A program made the position numbers and the translations under genes. Below, one piece after another: positions 38,165 to 47,647 of a stretch of 64,000 nt of DNA (positions are counted from its first letter, which is position 1; every line of letters starts with the position of its first letter). The DNA lies in the NCBI RefSeq assembly GCF_916618955.1, contig NZ_OU745390.1, positions 3,720,001 to 3,784,000 of the forward strand, read 5' to 3'. Source of the DNA: Pseudomonas sp. Marseille-Q3773. GTDB taxonomy: Bacteria; Pseudomonadota; Gammaproteobacteria; Pseudomonadales; Pseudomonadaceae. The notes beneath the pieces were generated by a model that was not told the origin of the DNA, ran no database searches, and was given only the letters and a program-made list of their open reading frames with translations.

Positions 38165-39178
38165 ATGTCGGCGGTACGCATCGGCCAATACACACTACGT
38201 AACAACCTGATCCTCGCGCCCATGGCCGGGGTCACGGACCAGCCTTTCCGGACACTTTGCCAGCGCCTGGGCGCCGGCATGGTGGTGTCGGAAATGGTCT
38301 CCAGCGACATGAGCCTGTGGAACAGCCGCAAGTCGAGCCTGCGCCGCATCCATGAAGGTGATCCCGAGCCACGCTCGGTGCAGATCGCCGGCGGTGACGC
38401 GCAGATGATGGCAGCGGCGGCACGCGCCAACGTCGAAGCGGGTGCCCAGATCATCGATATCAACATGGGTTGCCCGGCAAAAAAAGTCTGCAACAAAGCT
38501 GCAGGCTCTGCTTTATTGAGAGATGAAGCCTTGGTCAGCGAGATCCTCCACGCCGTGGTCGGCGCAGTGGACGTTCCGGTGACCCTGAAGATTCGCACCG
38601 GTTGGGACCGGGCGAACAAGAACGGCCTGAACGTAGCGAAAATCGCCGAACAGGCCGGCATCCAGGCGCTGGCGGTACACGGCCGCACACGTGCCGACCT
38701 GTATACCGGCGAAGCCGAATACGACACCATCGCTGCCATCAAGCAGGCGGTGTCGATCCCGGTTTTTGCCAACGGCGATATCACTTCGCCAGAAAAGGCC
38801 CAGGCGGTACTGGACGCCACCGGCGTCGATGGCCTGCTGATTGGCCGGGCTGCCCAGGGGCGGCCGTGGATCTTTCGCGAGATCGAGCATTACCTGCGCA
38901 CCGGCGAACACCTGCCGGCACCGCAGCTGGAGGAAGTGGAACGCATCCTGCTGGAACATCTGGCCGCGCTGCATGCCTTCTATGGCGATGTGATGGGCGT
39001 ACGTATCGCCCGCAAGCACGTTGGCTGGTACCTGGCAACACGACCCGGCGGCAAGGAGTTTCGCGCCCGGTTCAACGCTTTGGAAGACACACAAGCGCAG
39101 TGCGCCAACGTTCGCGCGTTTTTCAGCGAACGTCGACAGAGCCTTGAGACAGAGGACGGACAAGGGGTGGCCGCATGA
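38165..39178 (+). CDS. dusB: tRNA-dihydrouridine synthase B
   Basis: DusB is an FMN enzyme that reduces uridine to dihydrouridine (position 17 in E. coli) in tRNA. The 337-residue protein has the TIM-barrel FMN motifs [16 protein letters not shown], the catalytic cysteine in [25 protein letters not shown], and the phosphate-binding NGDI and IGRAAQG. It overlaps fis by 4 bases, the classical dusB-fis operon in which dusB carries the operon promoter and leader. Confidence 0.97.
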   Translation: MSAVRIGQYTLRNNLILAPMAGVTDQPFRTLCQRLGAGMVVSEMVSSDMSLWNSRKSSLRRIHEGDPEPRSVQIAGGDAQMMAAAARANVEAGAQIIDINMGCPAKKVCNKAAGSALLRDEALVSEILHAVVGAVDVPVTLKIRTGWDRANKNGLNVAKIAEQAGIQALAVHGRTRADLYTGEAEYDTIAAIKQAVSIPVFANGDITSPEKAQAVLDATGVDGLLIGRAAQGRPWIFREIEHYLRTGEHLPAPQLEEVERILLEHLAALHAFYGDVMGVRIARKHVGWYLATRPGGKEFRARFNALEDTQAQCANVRAFFSERRQSLETEDGQGVAA

Positions 39179-39495
39179 CGATGATGACCGAGACATTTGT
39201 GAGTGGAACAACGCCCGTGAGCGACAACGCCAACCTGAAACAGCACCTGAACACGCCGAGCGAAGAGGGCCAGACCCTTCGCGACAGCGTCGAGAAGGCG
39301 CTGCACAACTACTTCGCCCACCTGGAAGGCGCGACCGTCACGGACGTGTACAACCTGGTGCTCTCCGAAGTCGAGGCGCCCCTGCTCGAAAGCGTGATGA
39401 ACTACGTGAAGGGCAACCAGACCAAGGCCAGCGAGATGCTCGGGCTGAACCGAGGCACCCTGCGCAAGAAGCTCAAGCAGTACGACTTGTTGTAA
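39175..39495 (+). CDS. fis: DNA-binding protein Fis
   Basis: Fis is a nucleoid protein that bends DNA and activates stable RNA promoters in fast growth. The 106-residue product carries the C-terminal helix-turn-helix [20 protein letters not shown] and the central dimerisation helices with the beta-hairpin region before them. The ATG at 39175 overlaps the dusB stop codon; internal ATG codons at the fourth residue and GTG codons after it are alternatives. An intrinsic terminator follows. Confidence 0.96.
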   Translation: MTMMTETFVSGTTPVSDNANLKQHLNTPSEEGQTLRDSVEKALHNYFAHLEGATVTDVYNLVLSEVEAPLLESVMNYVKGNQTKASEMLGLNRGTLRKKLKQYDLL

Positions 39496-39512
39496 GCCAG
39501 AATCCCAACCAG

Positions 39513-39546
39513 AAAAGGCGGCTCCCTGAACAGAGGCGCCTTTTTT
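39513..39546 (+). terminator. Intrinsic terminator after fis
   Basis: Arms 39513-39520 (aaaaggcg) and 39537-39544 pair perfectly around a 16-base loop, and the right arm runs into TTTTTT to 39546. It lies 17 bases after the fis stop codon and separates dusB-fis from purH. Confidence 0.85.
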
Positions 39547-39576
39547 GCTGACTCCACCGCGTTATTGGAACCCGAA

Positions 39577-41184
39577 ATGACCGACCAGACTACCCGCCTG
39601 CCAGTCCGCCGCGCCCTGATCAGCGTCTCCGACAAGACCGGTATCCTCGAATTCGCCCGTGAGCTGCAGCAGCTCGGTGTCGAGATCCTGTCCACCGGCG
39701 GCACCTACAAGCTGCTCAAGGACAACGGCGTCAATGCGGTGGAAGTGGCCGACTACACCGGCTTCGCCGAAATGATGGATGGCCGGGTCAAGACCCTGCA
39801 CCCGAAAATCCACGGCGGTATTCTCGGCCGTCGCGGCGTCGACGACGCCATCATGAACGAGCACGGCATCAAGCCGATCGACCTGGTGGCGGTCAACCTG
39901 TACCCGTTCGAGGCGACCATTTCCAAGCCTGGCTGTGACCTGCCGACCGCCATCGAGAACATCGACATCGGCGGCCCGACCATGGTCCGTTCGGCAGCCA
40001 AGAACCACAAGGACGTGGCCATCGTGGTCAACGCCAGCGACTATGCCAGCGTCATCGAAGGCCTCAAGGCCGGCGGCCTGACCTACGCCCAGCGCTTCGA
40101 CCTGATGCTCAAGGCGTTCGAGCACACCGCGGCCTACGACGGCATGATCGCCAACTACATGGGCACCATCGACCAGGCCAAAGAGACCCTGAGCACCGAA
40201 GGCCGCAGCGAGTTCCCGCGCACCTTCAACAGCCAGTTCGTCAAGGCCCAGGAAATGCGTTACGGCGAGAACCCGCACCAGAGCGCGGCGTTCTACGTCG
40301 AAGCGAAGAAGGGTGAAGCCAGCGTTTCCACTGCCATCCAGTTGCAGGGCAAGGAGCTGTCGTTCAACAACGTGGCCGACACCGACGCTGCGCTGGAATG
40401 CGTGAAGAGCTTCGTCAAGCCGGCCTGCGTCATCGTCAAGCACGCCAACCCGTGCGGCGTTGCCGTGGTGCCTGAAGAAGAAGGCGGCATCCGCAAGGCC
40501 TACGACCTGGCTTACGCGACCGACACCGAGTCGGCGTTCGGCGGCATCATCGCCTTCAACCGCGAGCTGGATGGCGAAACCGCCAAGGCCATCGTCGACC
40601 GCCAGTTCGTCGAAGTGATCATCGCACCGAAGATCTCCCAGGCAGCCCGCGACGTGGTGGCCGCCAAGCAGAACGTACGCCTGCTGGAATGCGGCGAGTG
40701 GCCAGCCGAGCGCGCTGCCGGTTGGGACTTCAAGCGCGTCAACGGCGGTTTGCTGGTACAAAGCCGTGATATCGGCATGATCACTGCCGCTGACCTGAAG
40801 ATCGTCACCAAGCGTGCACCGACCGAGCAAGAGATCCACGACCTGGTGTTCGCCTGGAAAGTGGCCAAGTTCGTCAAGTCCAACGCCATTGTCTACGCCA
40901 AGCAGCGCCAGACCATCGGCGTCGGTGCCGGCCAGATGAGCCGCGTCAACTCCGCTCGCATCGCAGCCATCAAGGCTGAGCATGCCGGCCTGCAGGTGCA
41001 GGGTGCGGTCATGGCATCGGACGCGTTCTTCCCGTTCCGTGATGGCATCGACAACGCAGCTAAAGTGGGTATCAGCGCCGTGATCCAGCCAGGTGGCTCG
41101 ATGCGCGATGCCGAGGTGATTGCTGCCGCTGACGAAGCCGGCATCGCCATGGTCTTCACCGGAATGCGCCACTTCCGCCACTAA
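39577..41184 (+). CDS. purH: Bifunctional AICAR transformylase/IMP cyclohydrolase
   Basis: PurH does the last two steps of IMP synthesis. The 535-residue protein has an N-terminal MGS-like IMP cyclohydrolase domain ([36 protein letters not shown]) and a C-terminal transformylase domain ([24 protein letters not shown], and [12 protein letters not shown]). The ATG at 39577 gives the standard N-terminus [19 protein letters not shown]; an in-frame TTG four codons earlier is less likely. purD follows after 135 bases that contain a REP pair. Confidence 0.98.
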   Translation: MTDQTTRLPVRRALISVSDKTGILEFARELQQLGVEILSTGGTYKLLKDNGVNAVEVADYTGFAEMMDGRVKTLHPKIHGGILGRRGVDDAIMNEHGIKPIDLVAVNLYPFEATISKPGCDLPTAIENIDIGGPTMVRSAAKNHKDVAIVVNASDYASVIEGLKAGGLTYAQRFDLMLKAFEHTAAYDGMIANYMGTIDQAKETLSTEGRSEFPRTFNSQFVKAQEMRYGENPHQSAAFYVEAKKGEASVSTAIQLQGKELSFNNVADTDAALECVKSFVKPACVIVKHANPCGVAVVPEEEGGIRKAYDLAYATDTESAFGGIIAFNRELDGETAKAIVDRQFVEVIIAPKISQAARDVVAAKQNVRLLECGEWPAERAAGWDFKRVNGGLLVQSRDIGMITAADLKIVTKRAPTEQEIHDLVFAWKVAKFVKSNAIVYAKQRQTIGVGAGQMSRVNSARIAAIKAEHAGLQVQGAVMASDAFFPFRDGIDNAAKVGISAVIQPGGSMRDAEVIAAADEAGIAMVFTGMRHFRH

Positions 41185-41209
41185 TCAAGATGGCCGGCCG
41201 ATCCTCGGC

Positions 41210-41287
41210 CCCTGTGGGAGCGGGTTCACCCGCGAATGCGATGTTGGATTCACCACCGCATTCGCGGGTGAACCCGCTCCCACAAGG
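41210..41287. repeat. Inverted REP pair between purH and purD
   Basis: Arms at about 41211-41240 (ctgtgggagcgggttcaccc) and 41258-41287 are near-perfect inverses with an 18-base spacer, making a stem of about 30 bp. It splits two pathway genes usually co-transcribed, so it may set differential mRNA stability. Confidence 0.88.
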
Positions 41288-41319
41288 TACGAGGAGTGCC
41301 GCCAAACAGAGGTTTTGAC

Positions 41320-42615
41320 ATGAAAGTTTTGATCATCGGCAGCGGCGGTCGTGAGCACGCCCTGGCCTGGAAAGTCGCCCAGGACCCACGCGTCGAGAAA
41401 GTCTTCGTTGCCCCGGGCAACGCCGGCACCGCCACCGAAGCCAAGTGCGAGAATGTCGCCATCGACGTCACCGCGCTGGAACAACTGGCCGACTTCGCCG
41501 AAAAGAACGTGCAAATGACCATCGTCGGCCCGGAAGCGCCGTTGGTGGCCGGTGTCGTCGACCTGTTCCGCAGCCGCGGCCTGGACTGCTTCGGCCCGAC
41601 CAAGGGCGCGGCGCAGCTGGAAGGTTCCAAGGCCTTCACCAAGGACTTCCTGGCCCGGCACAAGATTCCGACCGCCGACTACCAGAACTTCACCGAAATC
41701 GAGCCAGCCCTGGCCTACCTGCAGGAAAAAGGCGCACCGATCGTGATCAAGGCCGATGGCCTGGCCGCCGGCAAAGGCGTGATCGTTGCCATGACCCTCG
41801 AGGAAGCCGAAGCCGCCGTACGCGACATGCTGGCCGGCAATGCTTTCGGTGACGCCGGTTCGCGCGTGGTGATCGAAGAGTTCCTGGACGGCGAGGAAGC
41901 CAGCTTCATCGTCATGGTCGATGGCCACAATGTGCTGCCAATGGCCACCAGCCAGGACCACAAGCGCGTCGGCGACCAGGACACCGGCCCGAACACCGGC
42001 GGCATGGGTGCCTACTCCCCTGCCCCGGTTGTCACCGCCGAGGTGCACCAGCGCGTGATGGACCAGGTGATCTGGCCGACCGTGCGTGGCATGGCCGCGG
42101 AAGGCAATGTCTACACCGGCTTCCTCTACGCCGGCCTGATGATCGACAAGGCGGGCAACCCCAAGGTCATCGAGTTCAACTGCCGCTTCGGCGACCCGGA
42201 AACCCAGCCGGTCATGCTGCGCCTGGAGTCGAGCCTGGTACTGCTGGTCGAGGCAGCATTCGCCAAGGCGCTGGACAAGGTCGAAGCCCAGTGGGACCCG
42301 CGTCCGAGCCTGGGCGTGGTGCTGGCCGCCGGCGGTTACCCGGGCGACTACGCCAAGGGTGACGTGATCAACGGCCTGGATGCAGCGGCGAAGATCGAAG
42401 GCAAGGTATTCCATGCCGGTACTTCGCTGAAAGACGGTCAGGTAGTCACCCACGGTGGCCGTGTGCTGTGCGCCACCGCCATGGGTGCCAGCGTGGCCGA
42501 CGCCCAGCAGCAGGCCTACCGCCTGGCCAAGGAAGTCAGCTGGAACGGCAGCTTCTACCGTACCGACATCGGCTACCGGGCAATCGCCCGCGAGCGCGGT
42601 GAGCACCAGCAGTAA
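41320..42615 (+). CDS. purD: Phosphoribosylamine-glycine ligase
   Basis: PurD (GAR synthetase) ligates glycine to phosphoribosylamine, the second purine step. It is an ATP-grasp enzyme of 431 residues with the N-terminal MKVLIIGSGGREHALAWK, the ATP-grasp ADGLAAGKGVIVA loop, and EFNCRFGDPETQ metal-binding motif. The start at 41320 gives the family N-terminus. In Pseudomonas purH-purD-retS is a conserved order, and retS follows here too. Confidence 0.98.
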   Translation: MKVLIIGSGGREHALAWKVAQDPRVEKVFVAPGNAGTATEAKCENVAIDVTALEQLADFAEKNVQMTIVGPEAPLVAGVVDLFRSRGLDCFGPTKGAAQLEGSKAFTKDFLARHKIPTADYQNFTEIEPALAYLQEKGAPIVIKADGLAAGKGVIVAMTLEEAEAAVRDMLAGNAFGDAGSRVVIEEFLDGEEASFIVMVDGHNVLPMATSQDHKRVGDQDTGPNTGGMGAYSPAPVVTAEVHQRVMDQVIWPTVRGMAAEGNVYTGFLYAGLMIDKAGNPKVIEFNCRFGDPETQPVMLRLESSLVLLVEAAFAKALDKVEAQWDPRPSLGVVLAAGGYPGDYAKGDVINGLDAAAKIEGKVFHAGTSLKDGQVVTHGGRVLCATAMGASVADAQQQAYRLAKEVSWNGSFYRTDIGYRAIARERGEHQQ

Positions 42616-42628
42616 GCACTACCGGAGC

Positions 42629-42667
42629 GCCGTGACGCCCCGGGCGGTAAAAACCCGGGCGCACGGC
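42629..42667 (+). other. Long GC hairpin downstream of purD
   Basis: Segments 42629-42644 and 42654-42667 pair over 14 bp with two one-base bulges around a cggtaaaaa loop. It lies 13 bases after the purD stop codon. No T run follows, so it is a boundary or stability element rather than a standard terminator. Confidence 0.55.
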
Positions 42668-42765
42668 ACCCGGCTCGTCGACAGGGCCCCGCCCGGGCCT
42701 TGCCTTCGACTTGGCGCGCCGCGCATAGTTAGCACCTGGCACCTAGGCTAAGAAGGGATTTCGTT

Positions 42766-45537
42766 GTGCGTCGGCTTCGGATTGCCTCAGCTCTGATCGT
42801 CAGCTTGCTGACCCTGCTCTGCATGTTCCCGGCTGCAGCCGAACATGATGGAGGCTGGACTGTGCTGCTCGACGAACAGGCCAACCTGCAACTGAGCGAC
42901 GTGCGCTCCGAGCGTTACCGCAACCAGTTCAGCCCGCTGGCCCTCACCGACCTGGATGCTGCGCCTGCGGAACAAGCCCTGTGGCTGCACTACCGCCTGG
43001 ATCCCGCTGAACAGGAACAACTGCTGCGGGTTTTCGCCCCGGACCTGTCTGGCCTGGACCTGTACGCCCTCGAAAGCGACCAGCTTCTGCGTCAGCTGCA
43101 CCATGGCCGCCAGGCTGGCAATGCCAGTCCGACCCTGCGTGGCAGCGACCATGTACTGCCCCTGCCCAACAGCAAGCAACCCCTGGACATTTACCTGCGC
43201 CTGGTCTCCGAGCATCAGCTGCGCCCGGCCATCAGCCTGGAGCCTGCAGCCGTGGCCGCTTCCGACCAACGCCAGCCCCTGCTGTTCGGCATGTTGTTTG
43301 GCGGCCTGGTGATGCTGATCCTGCACAACTTGATCCGCTTCTTTTACAGCCGCTCCAGCACCGCCCTGATTCTGGCGCTCTACCATGGCCTGATGCTGCT
43401 CAGCGGCCTGATCCTGCTGAACCTGAGCGGCCCCTGGTGGCACCTCTGGCACAGTGCACAGACCCCTGCCGCCTATCTGACGCTGGTCCTGGCCGGTCTG
43501 GCCGGGCTGTATTTCACCCAGCATTTCTTCTCACCGTGCAACTCGCCGCGGCTGAATCGCCTGCTACAGGGTGACATGCTGGTGGTTGGTGTCAGCGGGT
43601 TGGTACTGCTGTTCGTCGACACCCTGCCGCTGAACCTGATGACCTACGCCCTGATGGCCTTGGGCAGCATCAGCATGCTGCTGGTCAGCAGCTACCACTG
43701 GTACAAGGGGTATGCGCCCGCGCGGGTGTTCTGCCTGGCCATGGTGGTGTTCAACCTCGGAGGCCTGGTGCTGCTGCCAGCGCTGCTTGGCCTGACCCGC
43801 ACCCCGACGCCCTGGCTGCTGTGCATCCTGCTGGGCTTGACCGTGGTCAGCGGCCTGCTGCTCAACCTGGCAGTCAGCGAACGCTTGCGGCGCATCAGCG
43901 AAGAGCGCTTCAGTGCCAGCCGCGCACTGGCTGCCAGCGATGCCGAGATCAACGCCAAGGCCGAATTCCTGGCCAAGATCAGCCACGAAATCCGCACCCC
44001 CATGAACGGGGTGCTGGGCATGACCGAGCTGCTGCTGGGCACACCGCTGTCAGTCAAGCAGCGCGACTATGTGCAGACCATTCACAGCGCCGGCAACGAG
44101 CTGCTCACGCTGATAAACGAGATCCTCGACATCTCCAAGCTGGAGTCCCGGCAGATCGAGCTGGATGACGTGCAGTTCGACCTCAACGCGCTGGTCGAGG
44201 ACTGCCTGAACATCTTCCGCGCCAAGGCCGAGCAGCAGAACATCGAGCTGATCAGCTTCACCCAGCCACAAGTGCCAAGGGTGATCAGCGGCGACCCGAC
44301 ACGCCTGCGTCAGGCCTTGTCCAGCCTGCTGGAAAACGCCTTGAAGAACACCGACCAGGGCGAAATCCTCCTGGTGGTGGCACTGGACCAGCGGGGCGAG
44401 GTACCGCGCCTGCGCATTGCCGTGCAGGACAGCGGCGAGCCGATGCCCGCTGCCGACCGCGAAGCCTTGCTGCAAGCCGAACTGCACAGCCACCACTTCC
44501 TGTCCAGCAACAAGCTGGGCGGCCACCTCGGGCTGGTCATTGCCAAGCAGTTGATCGGCCTGATGCAAGGCGAGTTCGGCATCAAGAGCAGCAGCGGCAT
44601 GGGCAATACCTTGTGGCTGGCGCTACCACTCGACCCTTCGCGCCTGGAGCAGCCACCCGCCGATCTCGACGGCCCGTTGCGTGACGCCCGCGTGCTGGTG
44701 GTGGACGACAACGATACCTGCCGCAAGGTGCTGGTACAGCAGTGCAGCGCCTGGGGCATGAACGTCAGTGCGGTGCCATCGGGCAAGGAAGCCCTGGCCC
44801 TGCTGCGCACCAAGGCCCACCTGCGCGACTACTTCGATGCCGTGCTGCTCGACCAGAACATGCCAGGCATGACCGGCATGCAGCTGGCTGCGAAGATCAA
44901 GGAAGACCCGAGCCTGAACCACGACATCCTGGTCGTGATGCTCACCGGTATCAGCAACGCACCGAGCAAGGTCATTGCACGCAACGCCGGGGTCAAGCGG
45001 ATCCTCGCCAAGCCGGTAGCAGGCTACACGCTGAAGACCACCCTCGCCGAGGAACTGGCCCAGCGCGGTCGCGAGCCTGCGGTGCCTGCCGGCCTGCCCG
45101 GAGCGGCGCAGACGCTGGACCTGCCGGGCGACTTCCGTGTGCTGGTCGCCGAGGACAACAGCATTTCCACCAAGGTAATCCGTGGCATGCTGGGCAAGCT
45201 CAACCTCGAGCCCGATACCGCCAGCAATGGTGAAGAAGCCTTGCAGGCAATGAAGGCGCAGCGTTATGACCTGGTGCTGATGGATTGCGAAATGCCGATA
45301 CTCGACGGCTTCTCCGCCACCCAGCAGTTACGCGCCTGGGAAGCTGCCAACCAGCGCCAGCGTACCCCGGTGGTGGCACTGACCGCGCACATTCTTGCCG
45401 AACACAAGGAACGTGCACGCCTGGCGGGAATGGACGGGCACATGGCCAAGCCGGTGGAGTTGTCGCAACTGCGCGAGTTGATCCAGTACTGGGCCAGTCA
45501 TAGGGAAACCAGTGTGGACCCGGCCCATACGCCCTAG
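42766..45537 (+). CDS. retS: Hybrid sensor kinase RetS
   Basis: RetS controls the Gac/Rsm switch by binding GacS, holding back biofilm traits and type VI secretion in P. aeruginosa. The 923-residue protein has a signal peptide, a 7TMR-DISMED2 domain (about 28-170), a seven-helix DISM membrane block (about 180-375), HisKA with His407 ([12 protein letters not shown]), an HATPase domain, and two receivers with Asp696 and Asp840. The ATPase G1 box reads QDSGEPM instead of DxGxG, in keeping with the idea that RetS acts by protein contact rather than as a usual kinase. It starts at a GTG with AAGGG upstream. The position after purD matches P. aeruginosa. Confidence 0.93.
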   Translation: MRRLRIASALIVSLLTLLCMFPAAAEHDGGWTVLLDEQANLQLSDVRSERYRNQFSPLALTDLDAAPAEQALWLHYRLDPAEQEQLLRVFAPDLSGLDLYALESDQLLRQLHHGRQAGNASPTLRGSDHVLPLPNSKQPLDIYLRLVSEHQLRPAISLEPAAVAASDQRQPLLFGMLFGGLVMLILHNLIRFFYSRSSTALILALYHGLMLLSGLILLNLSGPWWHLWHSAQTPAAYLTLVLAGLAGLYFTQHFFSPCNSPRLNRLLQGDMLVVGVSGLVLLFVDTLPLNLMTYALMALGSISMLLVSSYHWYKGYAPARVFCLAMVVFNLGGLVLLPALLGLTRTPTPWLLCILLGLTVVSGLLLNLAVSERLRRISEERFSASRALAASDAEINAKAEFLAKISHEIRTPMNGVLGMTELLLGTPLSVKQRDYVQTIHSAGNELLTLINEILDISKLESRQIELDDVQFDLNALVEDCLNIFRAKAEQQNIELISFTQPQVPRVISGDPTRLRQALSSLLENALKNTDQGEILLVVALDQRGEVPRLRIAVQDSGEPMPAADREALLQAELHSHHFLSSNKLGGHLGLVIAKQLIGLMQGEFGIKSSSGMGNTLWLALPLDPSRLEQPPADLDGPLRDARVLVVDDNDTCRKVLVQQCSAWGMNVSAVPSGKEALALLRTKAHLRDYFDAVLLDQNMPGMTGMQLAAKIKEDPSLNHDILVVMLTGISNAPSKVIARNAGVKRILAKPVAGYTLKTTLAEELAQRGREPAVPAGLPGAAQTLDLPGDFRVLVAEDNSISTKVIRGMLGKLNLEPDTASNGEEALQAMKAQRYDLVLMDCEMPILDGFSATQQLRAWEAANQRQRTPVVALTAHILAEHKERARLAGMDGHMAKPVELSQLRELIQYWASHRETSVDPAHTP

Positions 45538-45620
45538 CTGACATCCGATGTGATTGCCGGCGCCTGCTGACACGATCAGGCTATGTAGCGCCCCCTGGGT
45601 CTATGCTACAGGTTGAAAGC

Positions 45621-45672
45621 CGGGGGCTGCCGTGCAGCCCGATCGCGACACAAGACCGCTCCTACACGCCCC
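45621..45672. repeat. Single degenerate REP unit
   Basis: One unit (gctgccgtgcagcccgatcg then cgacacaagaccgctcctac) of the gtgtcgcga subtype lies between retS and marC, without a recognisable inverse partner. Confidence 0.5.
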
Positions 45673-45695
45673 CATCTTGCCAAGGATCAGTGCTC

Positions 45696-46292
45696 ATGCT
45701 GCATGAGTTGTTCAGCGTCTACCTCAAAATGCTCGTGCTCTACAGCCCGTTCTTCGTGTTGTCGTGCTTCATCAGCCTGACCCGTGGCCACTCCAGCAAG
45801 GAGCGCAAGCAACTGGCCTGGAAGGTGGCCATTGCCGTGCTCATCGCCAGTGTCCTGCTTTACCTGTTCGGGCGGGCGATCTTCGGCATCTTCGGCATCA
45901 CCGCCGACGCCTTCCGCATCGGCGCCGGCAGCGTGCTGTTCATCTCGGCCCTGGGCATGGCCCAAGGCAAGTCGGCAGTCCAGGCAGACAACGTGCAGCA
46001 GGATGTCACCATCGTGCCGCTGACCATCCCGCTGACGGTGGGCCCCGGTACCATTGGTGCGCTGCTGGTCATGGGTGTGGGCCACCCGCACTGGGACGAC
46101 AAGGTGCTGGCCATCATCAGTATCGCCCTGGCCAGCTTCACCGTCGGCCTGGTGCTGTACCTCTCGCACCGCATCGAGCGCATCCTCGGTGACCAGGGCC
46201 TGCAGATCGTCAGCCGGCTGATGGGGCTATTCGTCTGCGCCTTGGCAGCGCAGATCATCTTTACCGGCATCAAGGGTTACCTGACGCCCTAA
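45696..46292 (+). CDS. MarC family integral membrane protein
   Basis: A 198-residue membrane protein of the UPF0056/MarC family with six predicted helices; the segments PFFVLSCFISLT, GAGSVLFISALGMAQG, VPLTIPLTVGPGTIG and RLMGLFVCALAAQIIFTGIKG are typical. Function is unsettled: its early link to multiple antibiotic resistance was not upheld. AAGGA lies nine bases before the ATG at 45696. Its stop codon overlaps that of the opposing island gene by 3 bases, so it lacks its own terminator. Confidence 0.92.
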   Translation: MLHELFSVYLKMLVLYSPFFVLSCFISLTRGHSSKERKQLAWKVAIAVLIASVLLYLFGRAIFGIFGITADAFRIGAGSVLFISALGMAQGKSAVQADNVQQDVTIVPLTIPLTVGPGTIGALLVMGVGHPHWDDKVLAIISIALASFTVGLVLYLSHRIERILGDQGLQIVSRLMGLFVCALAAQIIFTGIKGYLTP

Positions 46293-46918
46293 ACCTCCAT
46301 TTCGTGGATTTCCTTCAAGGCAATTTTCACCAGTGCCCGCTCAACACTCGTGCGACGCTCCTGATCGAACAAGCGTGTATTGAAACGCACCAACTCTGCG
46401 GTCACCTGCATGTTGCGGCGCTCACGAAACAGAAAACCATTGGTAAACGTAGCCGTGTTGCCGGCCTCGTGGTACACCACAATGTCCACATAATTGCTAC
46501 TGACTGGTGCGCAGGACAACAATTGAAACTGCGCTCGCGCCTGGCTGCGGGATTCAAAATGCAGCAAGGCCTTGCCGTTTCTCTTCAATACATCGAACGC
46601 CAGCGCCATGTTGCTGGAATGCTGGGTCCCTGCAACGGCGTCGATTTTGCTCAGCGCCTGGTCGACGATCCTAGGCCGAAGCGGGTCCGGCCAATGCACT
46701 TCTTCTGCTGACTTCGCGTCCCATCCCAGGTACATCAGCTTCTTGCGGTAATACTGGTATTGTTCCTGGCGCGCTTCGTTGGCCATATCTTTCAACGTCA
46801 CCGTCTCCGCCCACAACGAAGCAAGCTTCACGGCCTTGCGCTGTTCGAAGCTGACGCCGGGAATGAAAGAAACCAAGCTTGCGCCCACGACTACGGTTTC
46901 ATGTTTTTGCATCGTCAT
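46289..46918 (-). CDS. Island protein C, unknown function
   Basis: I do not recognise this 209-residue protein. It has a hydrophobic start (about 8-21: VVVGASLVSFIPGV, not a convincing signal peptide), a basic helical part, and an aromatic stretch QYQYYRKKLMYLGW ending in Gly65-Trp66. The second half is beta-rich. The last 27 residues align without gaps to those of island protein A with 8 identities (R, S, E, L, A, K, E, E) and many conservative changes. It overlaps gene B by 20 bases, so they are coupled. Its stop codon lies within the marC stop. GC content is low (31 of 60 in one counted line). Confidence 0.82.
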   Translation of the reverse strand: MTMQKHETVVVGASLVSFIPGVSFEQRKAVKLASLWAETVTLKDMANEARQEQYQYYRKKLMYLGWDAKSAEEVHWPDPLRPRIVDQALSKIDAVAGTQHSSNMALAFDVLKRNGKALLHFESRSQARAQFQLLSCAPVSSNYVDIVVYHEAGNTATFTNGFLFRERRNMQVTAELVRFNTRLFDQERRTSVERALVKIALKEIHEMEV

Positions 46919-47585
46919 GCTCCGGTTTCAATACGCCCAGATTCCTGATTTTTCCATCGTGCTGCGTCCGCTCAAGCAGATCGTGCAGCTCTTGAAAATG
47001 AGCGCCACTCAGGTGCTCGCTCAATGTCGCAGCACTGATTCGCAGGTCTATCCCCTCGGTCGCTGATGGCTCCAATCGGGTACAGGGATGAACCTGCGAT
47101 ACGGGTAGGGAGCTCTTGAAAGCCAGACCACACACATCCAGAGAACCATCAGGCAGCACCACCCCAAGCTCGTAGACGCAGTGTGTGGTCTGGTCATGCT
47201 CTGCCAGCGTGAAGGGTTGCAGGTGCTGCTGCGGCTCACCCTGCGACAGCAGGGTAATGGCAGCCCGCAAGTGGCCTGACAGCCTGGGATAACGGGCCAA
47301 CAAATCGTCGGTGAGACGCTCAGCCGGTACCAGCAAGTGTCCAGGCTGCATGCGCTGATGATCACTGCTACTGCGCAGGATCACCCAGCCACGCTCCTCC
47401 AGGGCCGTACGGTATTCGCTGTACCAGCGCCCATAGTGGGTAAAACGTGAACCACTCACTTTATCCGCACGCAACTGGGCAAACAGAATCGAGTCCAGCA
47501 CGTACTGGCGCAAGCCTTGTGCCGCCTCCGCGACCAACAGCGCGGTGCCGCCAACGAGCCACAAGGAATAGTCTTCCTTACTCAT
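46899..47585 (-). CDS. Island protein B, unknown function
   Basis: A 228-residue protein of no family known to me. The N-terminus (about 8-40) is hydrophobic to amphipathic (SLWLVGGTALLVAEAAQGL) and leads to RWYSEYRTALEERGW, ending in Gly66-Trp67, the same motif and position as in A and C. A middle segment (LGVVLPDGSLDVCGLAFKSS) resembles protein A residues 150-170 (ETPEGELFMLVNAFSAS). The C-terminal part looks helical and polar. The ATG at 47585 has GAGGT seven bases upstream; a longer frame to 47651 lacks a site and spans the A-B hairpin. Three cysteines would be unusual for a periplasmic protein. Confidence 0.8.
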   Translation of the reverse strand: MSKEDYSLWLVGGTALLVAEAAQGLRQYVLDSILFAQLRADKVSGSRFTHYGRWYSEYRTALEERGWVILRSSSDHQRMQPGHLLVPAERLTDDLLARYPRLSGHLRAAITLLSQGEPQQHLQPFTLAEHDQTTHCVYELGVVLPDGSLDVCGLAFKSSLPVSQVHPCTRLEPSATEGIDLRISAATLSEHLSGAHFQELHDLLERTQHDGKIRNLGVLKPEHDDAKT

Positions 47586-47621
47586 CGGAATACCTCGAAT
47601 TTCAAACACACAGAATGAAGA

Positions 47622-47641
47622 GCGGGGCCCGCAGGCCCCGC
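47622..47641 (-). other. Perfect 8-bp GC hairpin between island genes A and B
   Basis: Arms 47622-47629 (gcggggcc) and 47634-47641 pair perfectly around a 4-base loop. On the minus strand it starts 7 bases after the gene A stop codon and is followed by a U-rich stretch (tcttcattctgtgtgttt). It could act as a partial terminator, making A more abundant than B and C. Confidence 0.65.
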
Positions 47642-47647
47642 ACGGTC

